The notes beneath the pieces are model-generated. The model did not search any database, was not told the DNA's origin, and saw only the letters and a list, made by a program, of their open reading frames with translations. This document shows, piece after piece, positions 1 to 9,380 of a stretch of DNA of 64,000 bases. The first letter of the stretch is position 1; every line of letters starts with the position of its first letter. This DNA comes from an uncultured Granulosicoccaceae bacterium (GTDB lineage Bacteria; Pseudomonadota; Gammaproteobacteria; Granulosicoccales; Granulosicoccaceae), in assembly GCA_937931165.1 (NCBI GenBank), contig CALHCI010000157.1, forward strand, positions 1 to 64,000. The letters run 5' to 3'. Position numbers and translations under genes: made by a program.

Positions 1-1957
1 CAATCTACTACTCAGTGATTGTGATACGTCGGGTACTGGTGACCCGGGTGTAGATCCGGACCCTGAGGATCCACCCGTTGATCCTGTTGGCTCACTAATC
101 CAGCTTAGTGCTGTGGTTAACACTGACCGGTACGGTCACAACTACGGTACGTCTGAAAACTACACAGAAGCAAGTTTCGGATTTGATAACGATTCCAATG
201 CCCGGCGTTTGCAGGTTTCAGGGTACGACATTACTCGATCAGATGAGGTGTCAGTGTGGCTGAACTCCAGTTTTATCGGAAACCTGACCAGGGGGCGAAA
301 ACGGAAGCTGAATGGTGGCGATGAATTCGTTCTTCCGCTGAGTTTGCAGATTGACGGGCAGAATACCGTGACATTTCGCCAGAAAGCCGCTGGCGATACC
401 TGGGGTGTAACCAACCTTGGTCTACTTTCAGAGCCTGACACAGGCGGAGGTGGTGATCCCGAAGAGCCACCGGTAGTTGAACCACCTGACGACGGCAATC
501 CTATACCGCTGTTAACCTCGGTAAATCAGAATCGATACGGGCATGAGTACGGCAGCAATTCGCACGAGATCAGTGTTTCATTCTCTTTCAACAACACCGG
601 TGCCGATAGCTATGTTTCCGTACATGGTTTTGATGTCGATACCAAAAAGGAAGTAGAGGTTGAGTTGAATGGCGAGCTGATTGGCCACTTGACCAAAGGA
701 GCCAACCAAGCCGAGAATGAAGGTGATGTTTATCTGTTGCCGCTGATGAACCAGATTGCTGGGGAGAATACTTTAACATTTCGTCAGTCGAAAAATGCCG
801 GGGAACCCTGGGGTGTCACCAACCTTCAGTTATTAGGATGTCAGTATCAGGTCAATGGAACCACAGCATCAAGTGGCACGCCGGTGGTAATAGATGAAGC
901 AACCGGAACACTGATTTATGCCAATTTCTTTAACGGCGGTGCGATCAGTGATGGTACTGACAGAACAGTTGCAGTTTGTGTTTCCGAGAAAGATGATCAG
1001 GGCAATCGCTTTGCACACTTTACTACCGATGTCGGCCAGGACGATAACACCCAGATAAAAGCCTACCCGGAATTTATTATTGGAAGCAAGTTTGGATTGA
1101 CAAGTGAAACTTCGTTCAGGCCGTATCCATCGCTGGTGTCTTCCACTGGGTTTGAATATCCGGCACTGGATGTGATCGCCGATATCGTCGGCTTGCCTAC
1201 ATTTACTTACAATATTCCTGATATAGATGTTGTTATTGATATAGACGAGCAGAACGTTGTTGGTTCCATCCGCGATGTAATGCTGGAGTCCTGGTTCTAT
1301 GATACGTCCGCCAACCCAGAGCTTGTCGGTAATCATGCACTGAACTCATCTGAATGGAGTGCATATCGTGCGTTGCCTCCAACAGATACCCAGGGCGAAT
1401 ATTTTTACCAGGGTGAGTCCATTCAAAATACCCTGAATAATCTTGTTGGTGGCGGGCATCCGAACAGGGAAGCGGCAGGGAACGTACTGATGGAAATGAT
1501 GGTACATGTAGGGCCGTTGAGTCCCAATGATATTAGTGGCACCAGCAGAAATCCATCGCGCTTTCGACTGACAGATACCCCTATAACAATCGGTGACTAC
1601 CAGTATCACATCTGGTATAGCAGCACCTATCTTGCTCCTCTTGTGGTTTACAGCCGCGAGACAAACGCGCTGGGTCAGCCCTTGTTGAACCTGACAGAAG
1701 AGGGCGAAATCAACCTGGACTGGAATTTATTTCTCGACTACACACTAAATTCGCTCGAACCTCAACTCGCTTCAGCCGGTGTTGCATGGGCGCAGGGTGC
1801 GGAGAACATTTTTCCTAAAATGCGGGCATCAAGCGGAGCCATCGGTAGTCTTGAATTTGGCATTGAACCTCAGACTAATAACGCTGATGATGAACCCTAT
1901 CGAGCTACTGTGCGACGATTTGAAGTTTACATACGTGGCAAGAATTTCGGTTTGTAA
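1..1957 (+). CDS. Secreted GH12-type endoglucanase with beta-rich repeat modules (5' end outside window)
   Basis: The frame is open from base 2, so the start lies to the left; 651 residues are visible. The C-terminal part (about nt 840-1957) matches the GH12 fold: a 'MEMMVHVG' strand corresponds to the family's 'ELMIWLG', with the nucleophile Glu at nt 1493-1495, and 'FGIEP' corresponds to 'FGTEP', with the acid/base Glu at nt 1865-1867. Upstream are two copies of a domain of about 105 residues (nt about 95-431 and 512-837), each starting with 'RYGH.YG' and ending 'TFRQ....WGVTNL.LL'. The tail of a third copy (NLLLSDC) is at nt 2-22. Asp/Pro/Gly-rich linkers separate them. GH12 enzymes cut beta-1,4-glucan or xyloglucan. 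The repeats may bind glycans, but I do not recognise their family. The gene converges on an esterase gene 11 bases away. Confidence 0.7.
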   Translation, partial: NLLLSDCDTSGTGDPGVDPDPEDPPVDPVGSLIQLSAVVNTDRYGHNYGTSENYTEASFGFDNDSNARRLQVSGYDITRSDEVSVWLNSSFIGNLTRGRKRKLNGGDEFVLPLSLQIDGQNTVTFRQKAAGDTWGVTNLGLLSEPDTGGGGDPEEPPVVEPPDDGNPIPLLTSVNQNRYGHEYGSNSHEISVSFSFNNTGADSYVSVHGFDVDTKKEVEVELNGELIGHLTKGANQAENEGDVYLLPLMNQIAGENTLTFRQSKNAGEPWGVTNLQLLGCQYQVNGTTASSGTPVVIDEATGTLIYANFFNGGAISDGTDRTVAVCVSEKDDQGNRFAHFTTDVGQDDNTQIKAYPEFIIGSKFGLTSETSFRPYPSLVSSTGFEYPALDVIADIVGLPTFTYNIPDIDVVIDIDEQNVVGSIRDVMLESWFYDTSANPELVGNHALNSSEWSAYRALPPTDTQGEYFYQGESIQNTLNNLVGGGHPNREAAGNVLMEMMVHVGPLSPNDISGTSRNPSRFRLTDTPITIGDYQYHIWYSSTYLAPLVVYSRETNALGQPLLNLTEEGEINLDWNLFLDYTLNSLEPQLASAGVAWAQGAENIFPKMRASSGAIGSLEFGIEPQTNNADDEPYRATVRRFEVYIRGKNFGL

Positions 1958-1968
1958 CTATTTCCAGA

Positions 1969-3231
1969 TCAGTTTGTGATTGAAAAATAGCGTTCTGCAT
2001 ACCGGGCACCAATTGTGCGAAGTGAGTCTGCGTTAAAATGGCCGCCATGGCTGTTGGTGGCAGCAAGACCGAACCCCTCAACGCAGGCTGTCATTGGGTC
2101 GCTGTCAGTATTCAAGGCATTCAGGTGTCGATTGACACCTGTTGCGCCTATCGTTTCGCCGCAGATAAAAGGCTTGTTTTTGTCGTACCAGTTTTCGCTA
2201 CGTAAGTTAGAGATGAGCTGCGAGAGCATCACAGGATAGTAGTCATTGCGCACCGGGGGAGTAATATCCGGATCTGCGGTTCCATTATAAAACCAGTCAG
2301 TCTCTCCCTGATGCCAGAGTATTCCGTCAATAGACGTTTTATGCGGTATTTCATTAATAGCGTCTGCTACTTTAGTTTGAATGCGAGCCATTCCCGGAGC
2401 CCCCGGATCCCAGTGGCTTATGCCTTCCCCCGGTTCAGAAACCATCACGATACCGACCACCCGTTTTGAATCCAGTGCCACCAGTCGTTTACCAAAGTGA
2501 AGGGCAAAATTATTATGTGTTGGCTGGTCTTTTAAAGTGGCAGGATCAGCGGTGCCCCGGTACGCGCCTATGTCCCAGTTATGCGTTAATGAGGCAACTT
2601 GCCATCCGTTACTTGTATATGCAAACACACGCGGGTGGCTTGTATCCGTATCGGGATCGATCGTAGTGCCCTTTCCCAATACGTTGGATTGGCCTGTAAT
2701 AAGAATCAGGTCGGTTATGTCGTTGCCTTTGTATGCAATACATTGTTGATTATTTTCCCGTCCAAACTCCGCGCCTTGATAAACAACGTACTGACAGTAG
2801 GGGATTTGATTCGCTTTAGAAAAGCGCACCAAACAGGATTGACCGTTCTCAAATCCCCAACTGTCACCGTCGGGATCTGAAGAAGTGGTGCTGCATGTTT
2901 GATGGGCAGATACCGGATTGCCGTTCAATCCACCGTTAACGACGACGCAGGATTTATTGTTTTCCCAACCCCAGCCATCGCCATCAGTGTCAGTAGCGCC
3001 GGTGCTGCATATTTCCGGATTAGGTGCAGCGTTGGGGATACTACCGGTGTTGGCTACTATGCAGGACTTATTATTTTCCCATCCCCAGCCATCACCATCA
3101 GAATCACTATTGGAATGCTGGCAGATTGAATACACATGTGGTTGTGTGCTGGCTGGTATTGGGGAACAAATTAACAGTGTGGCAGTAAAAATGGCTACTG
3201 AACAGTTGTATGGGGCAAGTCGGTTAAACAT
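1969..3231 (-). CDS. Secreted SASA/CE6-type carbohydrate esterase with CBM10-like Cys repeats
   Basis: 420 residues. A signal peptide ends near residue 28 (PIPAS). Residues about 37-168 hold four short repeats of the pattern DGDGWGWENNKSC; the first two are near identical, the third is DSWGFENGQSC and the fourth is degenerate. They resemble CBM10-type cellulose-binding modules (GWGWE..RSC) combined with a DxDGD calcium-loop pattern. The C-terminal domain carries 'GQSN' (nucleophile Ser182), 'WHQGETD' and a 'GGHFNADS' block, as in the sialic-acid O-acetylesterase (SASA, PF03629) and CE6 acetylxylan esterase family. The likely role is removing acetyl groups from plant or algal polysaccharide outside the cell. 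It converges on the GH12 gene, so they are not one operon, but the pairing fits hemicellulose use. The exact substrate is not readable from sequence. Confidence 0.75.
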   Translation of the reverse strand: MFNRLAPYNCSVAIFTATLLICSPIPASTQPHVYSICQHSNSDSDGDGWGWENNKSCIVANTGSIPNAAPNPEICSTGATDTDGDGWGWENNKSCVVVNGGLNGNPVSAHQTCSTTSSDPDGDSWGFENGQSCLVRFSKANQIPYCQYVVYQGAEFGRENNQQCIAYKGNDITDLILITGQSNVLGKGTTIDPDTDTSHPRVFAYTSNGWQVASLTHNWDIGAYRGTADPATLKDQPTHNNFALHFGKRLVALDSKRVVGIVMVSEPGEGISHWDPGAPGMARIQTKVADAINEIPHKTSIDGILWHQGETDWFYNGTADPDITPPVRNDYYPVMLSQLISNLRSENWYDKNKPFICGETIGATGVNRHLNALNTDSDPMTACVEGFGLAATNSHGGHFNADSLRTIGARYAERYFSITN

Positions 3232-3379
3232 ATCAAATGCTCGATAATCCTAATCTGTAACATTAGCTGGCAGTACTTCGTTCGAATTCAGCATGAATAG
3301 AGCCAAACATGGCAATTGAGACGGGTCTCTTCCGTACAGGTGTATTATTAGACGTTAAATCAGATTGTCAGAACGCCAG

Positions 3380-5167
3380 TCAAGCCGCTTTCTGATCGTG
3401 CACGATCTTTACTTCGTGCAGCGCATGATAAGCACCACGCATTTTCATGAGTTGTTGATGTGTCCCGGATTCAATGACTTGTCCGGAGTCAAGCACGATA
3501 ATCCGGTCGGCGTTGCGAATGGTCGACAGTCGATGCGCAATGATAAATGAGGTGCGTCCCTGCATCAGATTATTGAGTGCCTCGAAAAACAGTGCTTCCG
3601 TTCTAACATCCAGAGCGGACGTAGGCTCATCGAGAATCAGTATTGGTGCATCTTTTAAAAGCGCTCTTGCAATCGCTAATCTCTGTTTTTGTCCACCCGA
3701 TAAATCACTGCCCTGTTCGCTGAGTACGGTGTCGTATCCCATGGGTAGTTTCTGAATGAATTCATCGGCATTTGACGTTTTGGCCGCCTTTATTATGTCC
3801 GAACGAGTCGCTCCCGGCTTTCCGTAGGAAATGTTGTCCGCGATGCTTACCGGCAGCAGATAAGGGTCTTGTAGAACGATAGAGATATTTTCCCGCAGAT
3901 CAGACAAGTTGATTGTTTTTATGTCAGTGCCATTAATCTTTATGGTGCCGTGACTCGGGTCATTAAACCGTGGAATCAAAGATACCAGCGTTGACTTGCC
4001 TGAACCTGTAGAGCCGACCAGCGCAATGGTTTCGCCCGCGGCAACTTTAATTGAAGTATTCTTTAGCACCGGTTCTTCCGGCTTGTAACTGAATGAGACA
4101 TTTTCTACGCTAACTTCTGCACCGTTATCCATTGAAAGCTTTTCTGAACCGCTATCAACTACCGCAGTTGGCTCATCCAGAACTTCGAATACTCTGATTG
4201 CACGTGCCTTGGCCGAGGCGTAGGTAGATGAAATATATGCCAGTGTTTCAATGGGGCCGTAGAGTGACGCCACATAACTCAGGAACACCAGTAGCTCTCC
4301 GAGGGTAATCGATTGTTTCAGAGCTGCAAAACCACCGACGAGAAGCATTATTGCTGTGCCTGCGGCGGTCGAGGAACTGACACCTACACTAAAGACCAGC
4401 TGTGCTTTTATTGACTTCAGGTAGTCTCGCATGCTTCTTTCACTGAGCCGTTGGAATTCGTTTTGATGACGATCCTCCTGGCTGAATGCCTGCACCACTG
4501 GCAGCCCTGTAAGGGTTTGTTCGGCAATGGACATGACACGTCCTTCGCTCTGTTGATGTTGGTATGTGTACTCCGTCATTTTTGGCGACAGCGCACGAAT
4601 CAAAAAAGGAATTGGCACAGCTGCAGCGAGTGCGACCAGTGTCAGCCCGACATGCAGATTCAACATAATGGCAAACATTAGAATCAGTGTTACCGATGAG
4701 GTAAGTACAGGTATCAGTACCCCAAGAATAGTTTCCTGAAGGTAACGACTGTCCGTGGTAATTCGACGTATGAGGTCGCCGCTGGAATGCGTGCTGTGGT
4801 AGAGCAATGACATTTTTTGCAGATGATTGAGTAATTGCTCGCCGATGTCGTAGGTGATTCGCTCACCGACTCCGGTTTCAATCCAGCCCTGGAGTAGCTG
4901 AAACCCACGTTGTAGAGCGTGCAACGCAACGCTGGTCAGCGCGAAAATAACCAGAAGCCAGAACGTTGTATCATCAGTGAATGTGGTTAACAGCCAGTTA
5001 AGAGATTCCGGTAGAGGTTTGTCATACAGTACATTGTCTACCACCAGCTTCATTGGCCACGGTAACAGTGCTGCAACACCAGCTCCAAGAAAAACCAGCA
5101 GTACAACAAGTATCAGACTGAACTTGTGTCTACTGATGACAGGCTGAGTGCGTTTTATAAATTCCAC
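3380..5167 (-). CDS. ABC exporter half-transporter (membrane domain + ATPase), second of pair
   Basis: 595 residues. The first 320 residues form a six-helix type-1 exporter membrane domain. The ATPase domain follows: Walker A GSTGSGKST at 385-393, signature LSGGQ at 489-493 and Walker B with D513-E514. All catalytic motifs are consensus. It starts with GTG, whose G is the last base of the upstream gene's TAG stop, so translation is probably coupled to the first ABC gene. It is the last gene of the six-gene minus-strand operon. The MsbA/HlyB-like architecture suggests export of a lipid-linked or oligosaccharide product made by the upstream glycosyltransferases; the substrate is inferred from context only. 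The two paralogues probably act as a heterodimer. Confidence 0.85.
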   Translation of the reverse strand: MEFIKRTQPVISRHKFSLILVVLLVFLGAGVAALLPWPMKLVVDNVLYDKPLPESLNWLLTTFTDDTTFWLLVIFALTSVALHALQRGFQLLQGWIETGVGERITYDIGEQLLNHLQKMSLLYHSTHSSGDLIRRITTDSRYLQETILGVLIPVLTSSVTLILMFAIMLNLHVGLTLVALAAAVPIPFLIRALSPKMTEYTYQHQQSEGRVMSIAEQTLTGLPVVQAFSQEDRHQNEFQRLSERSMRDYLKSIKAQLVFSVGVSSSTAAGTAIMLLVGGFAALKQSITLGELLVFLSYVASLYGPIETLAYISSTYASAKARAIRVFEVLDEPTAVVDSGSEKLSMDNGAEVSVENVSFSYKPEEPVLKNTSIKVAAGETIALVGSTGSGKSTLVSLIPRFNDPSHGTIKINGTDIKTINLSDLRENISIVLQDPYLLPVSIADNISYGKPGATRSDIIKAAKTSNADEFIQKLPMGYDTVLSEQGSDLSGGQKQRLAIARALLKDAPILILDEPTSALDVRTEALFFEALNNLMQGRTSFIIAHRLSTIRNADRIIVLDSGQVIESGTHQQLMKMRGAYHALHEVKIVHDQKAA

Positions 5168-6960
5168 TACGCCGCCTCTTGTTGGTCGTCATGGTCGCTT
5201 TGCAGAAGAACCATTTGAGCGTAGAGTCCGTTCAGATCCATAAGCTCTGCGTGGTTACCTGTTTCTGATATTTCACCTTTGTCGATAACAACAATTCTGT
5301 CTGCGTCGCGGATTGTTGACAGTCGATGTGCAACAATTATGGTGGTCTTTCCCTGCATCAGTTTACTGAGTGCTTCAAAAAATAGTGTCTCTGTCTTGGC
5401 GTCAAGCGCTGAAGTAGGTTCGTCGAGAATCAGAACAGGAGCCTGCTTTAGTATTGCGCGGGCAATAGCGAGGCGCTGCTTCTGTCCTCCGGAAAGACTG
5501 GCGCCACGTTCTCCCAGTATGGTGTCATAACCGTTTGGCAGTTTACGTATAAAAGCTGCGGCGCTCGCGGTGGTTGCCGCTTTGATAATTTGGACTCTTG
5601 AAGCGCGTGGTGTTCCGTAAGCAATGTTTTCAGCGATACTGATGGGCAGTAAAAACGGTTCCTGCATGACCACTGATACCTGTTTTCTTAAACTTGCCAG
5701 ATCAGTATCGCGTATGTCGCGATCCTCAAACAGGATATTGCCGCTGTCCCAGTTGAAAAAACGCGGTATCAACGAAGCGAGTGTGGATTTTCCGGAACCG
5801 CTGGGGCCTACGAACGCTACAGTTTCACCCGAGTTTATTCTCAGGTTAATATTCTTAAGGACCGGGCGATCTTTTTGATAGGCAAAGCTGATGTTTTCAA
5901 ATGTGATTGTCGGAGCGGTATGAGATCCATTTTCGTCGACACTGGATTTTCCATGGTCGGTAATTTCTTCACTTGCCTCAAGTACTTCAAGCACACGATC
6001 AAGATTTGCTTCTGCGCTTTTCAGGTTTTTAAATGTCAGTAGCAGCGACTCCACTTCACCTTGCAGGGTTTGCAGGTAGCCGAGAAAAACCAGCAGGCTG
6101 CCGACCGTTATTACACCGTCTATTACACGCAAACCGCCGGCGACAAGTACGATAGCCAGACCGACAGTGAGGGTCATCGCGTTGACAACGGCAAACCCGT
6201 TATCAAGTAAATGGTTTTTCTGTGACGCTCTGACAGCGTCGCCTGCGAGTCGGTGGAATTTACTCGAGTTAGCTGTCTCTCTGTTGAATGCCTGTGCCAG
6301 TGGCACGGCGTTAATGGTTTGATGTGCAAATGCCATGACCCGGGATTGGGCCTCACGGTTTTGCTGAGCGCGGGCTCTGAGTTTTTCCCCGAAAAACACC
6401 GTCGAAAAAGCCAGTACCGGGGATAGCAATAAGGACAGCAGTGTCAGAAACGGATCTATCTGCCATGCAACCAGCCCGATTATAATCAGTGTGATCAGGT
6501 TCTGGGCCGGGGTTATTAATAGTGCCTGCGCGATAGTAAAGACACACCACGAGTCGACCGTTAGTCTGCCCAGCGAGTCAGCCACCGGATGCTTTGTGTG
6601 AAACAGGCGTGATAAACGCTGCAGTTTCTCAAAAATGGTGAGGGAGAGATCGACAACCATTCTTTGTCCGATTTTGCTCCACAGCCAACTGCTGGACACC
6701 GACACCGCACTCGACATGATAAACAGCAGAATGCTGGCGCCTACCGATGCAATAATCAGGGTTGAAGGCTGCGCCCATATACCCTGTAGGTTCCCGAGCG
6801 ACTCGCCCCCCAGCGCATAGTCCGCCAGCAGTTTGATGGGCCAGGGCATTAGCGCAGTGATGACGGCTGCGAGAATCGCGAGTACCAGCAGTTGCAGTAG
6901 TCCGACTTTCTGCTTGAGAACCACCGGTGTTATCGATCGATAACGGTAAAAATTGATCAT
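5167..6960 (-). CDS. ABC exporter half-transporter (membrane domain + ATPase), first of pair
   Basis: 597 residues with the same architecture as the downstream gene: a membrane domain at 1-320, Walker A GPSGSGKST at 385-393, LSGGQ at 489-493 and Walker B LILDEP near 510-515. Motif spacing matches its neighbour residue for residue, which indicates an old tandem duplication. The ATG overlaps the upstream glycosyltransferase stop in TAATG, and its own TAG stop overlaps the next GTG. It is inner-membrane located. Together with the next gene it probably forms a heterodimeric exporter for the product of this operon. Both copies keep intact ATPase motifs, so neither looks like a degenerate partner. 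Confidence 0.85.
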   Translation of the reverse strand: MINFYRYRSITPVVLKQKVGLLQLLVLAILAAVITALMPWPIKLLADYALGGESLGNLQGIWAQPSTLIIASVGASILLFIMSSAVSVSSSWLWSKIGQRMVVDLSLTIFEKLQRLSRLFHTKHPVADSLGRLTVDSWCVFTIAQALLITPAQNLITLIIIGLVAWQIDPFLTLLSLLLSPVLAFSTVFFGEKLRARAQQNREAQSRVMAFAHQTINAVPLAQAFNRETANSSKFHRLAGDAVRASQKNHLLDNGFAVVNAMTLTVGLAIVLVAGGLRVIDGVITVGSLLVFLGYLQTLQGEVESLLLTFKNLKSAEANLDRVLEVLEASEEITDHGKSSVDENGSHTAPTITFENISFAYQKDRPVLKNINLRINSGETVAFVGPSGSGKSTLASLIPRFFNWDSGNILFEDRDIRDTDLASLRKQVSVVMQEPFLLPISIAENIAYGTPRASRVQIIKAATTASAAAFIRKLPNGYDTILGERGASLSGGQKQRLAIARAILKQAPVLILDEPTSALDAKTETLFFEALSKLMQGKTTIIVAHRLSTIRDADRIVVIDKGEISETGNHAELMDLNGLYAQMVLLQSDHDDQQEAA

Positions 6961-8180
6961 TATGCTGCTGCCCCGGTGACCGTGTCACTGGCGAAGATGC
7001 GTTCCAGCAATTCTGATAACACGATACGGTAATCGAAAAATTCACTTGCGATTTCGGTGGCTGCTGCAGAGTGTTTTGAATAGTTGGAACGGATCTGTTC
7101 GATCGCAATCAGTGCTTCATCAGTCGTGGAGTAGCCAAGCACGCCGGCGTCAACGTCTAACCATGATGAGTATCCGGTTGCCTGCGTGATCACCGGACGG
7201 CCGCTTGCCAGATAATTTGCGCTGCGTTCACTGAACCAGCCGGAATTCGAGATTACATAACCATGTTTGGCAATACTGAACTCGCCCTTTGAGTGCTGAA
7301 TGTATTCACGATAACTGCAAGGTGTTTTTGTCACCAGCAGGGGATCCAGAAGTTGCCAGCCGTTATTTTGTAGTTCCTCACGGGGCGCGTTGGTGCTCCC
7401 GATAGCGATTTCAAGGTTAGCGCTGGTCATCGCCGGCAAATGCATCAGTGGTAGAAATGAACGGGACTTCATTCCGTAACTACAACCATTGTGTTGTTTT
7501 TCCGGGTAACTGTCCCACTGCAGAATAGAGGTAAAAACGTCCCTCTTTTCCGTGTTCCGATTGCGCCAGCACTCAGTGACAATCGGTTGTCTGGTGGGTA
7601 GCCATGTCAAGCCGTCATCTGGTATACGACAGGTGGCAGCACCGATATTTTCACCGAAACTGAAATGATGAGTATGTTGTTGCGCCTGTGCGTACGCATC
7701 TTTATTTTGAATATGTTTGATCTGTGTGAATACCGGATCTGTGTCAATCAATACCCGTGTCTGAATCGGATCGAACCAGCGGCGCAATGGATTCACAGCA
7801 GATAAATTAAGCAGCAGATCAGCGTTTCTGCAGAAATCTATAACTTGAGCTGCAGCCGGGCCGTGCCAGCTACTGGTGTGCGCGTCGTGATAGGCCCAGC
7901 TGTCTTTCAAATCTGTCAGGCTGAAGGCCTGTTGAATAAACGCAAGTCCGTAGTCAGGGTTTGTATCTGTTATTGAAGTGACAGGGTTATAACAGCCAGG
8001 GTAGTCATCGCTGTCTTCGACAAATAAAACATCGTGTCCCATGCGCCGAAGTCCAAGGACGTATTGCAGGTGGTGCCACACCAACCCACCTAATGGGCCA
8101 CGAACGATATAGCCGAGCACCACAATGCGGAGCTTTTGATGAGCACTGCTGATATTCGTGTTGGGTTGCACAGAATTCAT
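6960..8180 (-). CDS. GT-B-like glycosyltransferase, paralogue of upstream gene
   Basis: 406 residues. The N-terminal Rossmann-like segment 'RIVVLGYIVRGPLGG' is followed by a 'YVLGLRRMGHDV.FVED' block typical of sugar transferases that scan for a nucleotide-sugar fold. The C-terminal half has 'GEFSIAKHGYV...GWFSERSANYLASGRPV', which resembles the donor-binding region of GT-B enzymes (GT1/GT4-like, CgeB-like). No signal peptide or membrane segment is seen, so the protein is cytoplasmic. It shares this whole layout with the 394-residue gene just upstream, overlapping it by four bases (ATGA). Role: probably adds a sugar to the glycan made by this operon. Donor and acceptor are unknown. Confidence 0.65.
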   Translation of the reverse strand: MNSVQPNTNISSAHQKLRIVVLGYIVRGPLGGLVWHHLQYVLGLRRMGHDVLFVEDSDDYPGCYNPVTSITDTNPDYGLAFIQQAFSLTDLKDSWAYHDAHTSSWHGPAAAQVIDFCRNADLLLNLSAVNPLRRWFDPIQTRVLIDTDPVFTQIKHIQNKDAYAQAQQHTHHFSFGENIGAATCRIPDDGLTWLPTRQPIVTECWRNRNTEKRDVFTSILQWDSYPEKQHNGCSYGMKSRSFLPLMHLPAMTSANLEIAIGSTNAPREELQNNGWQLLDPLLVTKTPCSYREYIQHSKGEFSIAKHGYVISNSGWFSERSANYLASGRPVITQATGYSSWLDVDAGVLGYSTTDEALIAIEQIRSNYSKHSAAATEIASEFFDYRIVLSELLERIFASDTVTGAAA

Positions 8181-9358
8181 ATCGCGTATTTCCAGGAGTT
8201 GTTGCGATATGTGGTATCCAACAACTCATGTAATACTCTTGGTGCGTTGAAGTAGGTGCGGGCGGTGTCTGATGCCGCGTCACTGTAGGTTTTCGGTTTT
8301 GAACGAAACATCTCAATGCCATTGAGGGCTTCGTCAGTATTGGAAAACGCTGCAATTCCGGAATCAACGGGAAACAGATGTCTAAAGCCGGTATCTTGTA
8401 TCACCACCGGTCTGGCTGCGGCCAGATAACAGGCAGAGCGGCAACTGAACCACCCGGATAACGCTGTTACATATCCGTTTTTCGCTACACTCCATTCACC
8501 AAAAGAGGTTCTGATGTAGTTTCTATAAGATTCGAGGTTACCGCAGGTAGTATTTGGCGAAACCAGGTTCCAGCCATGTGAGTGTAATCGCTCCCTTGGC
8601 GTTGCAGCAGTCTTCCCGTCGTTTACTGCCAGTTCAAGAGTATTTGGAGGCAGCGATGCCGGCAGATTGATATAGTGTTCAAATTCCACATCTTTCTGAC
8701 CGTAAGTTTTTTCCCTGTACCTTAATGATTTATAACTGGTCCAGTTCATGACCGTGGTAAATGCATTACGTCTGGTTTCTTCAGGCTCCCACTCTTCTAT
8801 CACAATCGGCTGACGTGTCGGGTGCCATTGGTCTCCGGTGTCAGGTATCGAGTGTGCCGGATTTTCAGCAAACGTAAACAGTACATCATGAGCATCAATC
8901 TGTTTTCGAAAACTGTGATAACCATTCAATAGTTTGATCTGCGTGAACGCAGGGTCCGAGTCGATATAAACTAATCTGTTTACATCTCGGTATTGCGTTG
9001 GATCGTACAGGCATCCCGATACATTAATCAGGACATCAGCAGTTTTAACTATCTGACGTCGCTTGTGTTCAGCCACTCCGTACCACTGATTAGTGAAGTC
9101 GTGCCTGTACATCCAGTTGTCTGAAAGGTCAAATTGCTGCATGACCGACGAGAGGTAATTGACATTGAATTCGCACCCTTCTTTTGCCAGTCCACCCGCG
9201 TGTGGGTTGTACGGCCATAGTCCGGTGTCTTCGAGATAGTAGACCTCGTGCCCCATTCTTGATAACCCGAGAACATACTGCAGGTAATCCCAGGTCACTC
9301 CGCCCATTGGGTATTGCGCTATTAGTCCTGTTACGATGATTCTGAGGCGTGTTTTCAT
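8177..9358 (-). CDS. GT-B-like glycosyltransferase, first of tandem pair
   Basis: About 393 residues from the ATG at 9358, which begins 'MKTRLRIIVTGLIA'; this matches the N-terminus of the downstream paralogue. A GTG 69 bases further upstream (9427) would overlap the preceding gene by 47 bases and adds a region with no counterpart, so I prefer 9358, which lies 22 bases after the preceding stop. Blocks 'YLQYVLGLSRMGHEVYYLED', 'GEWSVAKNGYV' and 'GWFSCRSACYLAAARPVV' match the paralogue at 6960-8180. It is a cytoplasmic sugar transferase by family resemblance; donor and acceptor cannot be told. Two diverged copies in one operon suggest two different transfer steps. Confidence 0.65.
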   Translation of the reverse strand: MKTRLRIIVTGLIAQYPMGGVTWDYLQYVLGLSRMGHEVYYLEDTGLWPYNPHAGGLAKEGCEFNVNYLSSVMQQFDLSDNWMYRHDFTNQWYGVAEHKRRQIVKTADVLINVSGCLYDPTQYRDVNRLVYIDSDPAFTQIKLLNGYHSFRKQIDAHDVLFTFAENPAHSIPDTGDQWHPTRQPIVIEEWEPEETRRNAFTTVMNWTSYKSLRYREKTYGQKDVEFEHYINLPASLPPNTLELAVNDGKTAATPRERLHSHGWNLVSPNTTCGNLESYRNYIRTSFGEWSVAKNGYVTALSGWFSCRSACYLAAARPVVIQDTGFRHLFPVDSGIAAFSNTDEALNGIEMFRSKPKTYSDAASDTARTYFNAPRVLHELLDTTYRNNSWKYAI

Positions 9359-9380
9359 TACTGACGTAACACCCGGTAGA

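Noticed and set aside
869-1336. Minus-strand open frame of 155 residues inside the GH12 gene
   Set aside because: Antisense to a well-supported catalytic domain and without family features.
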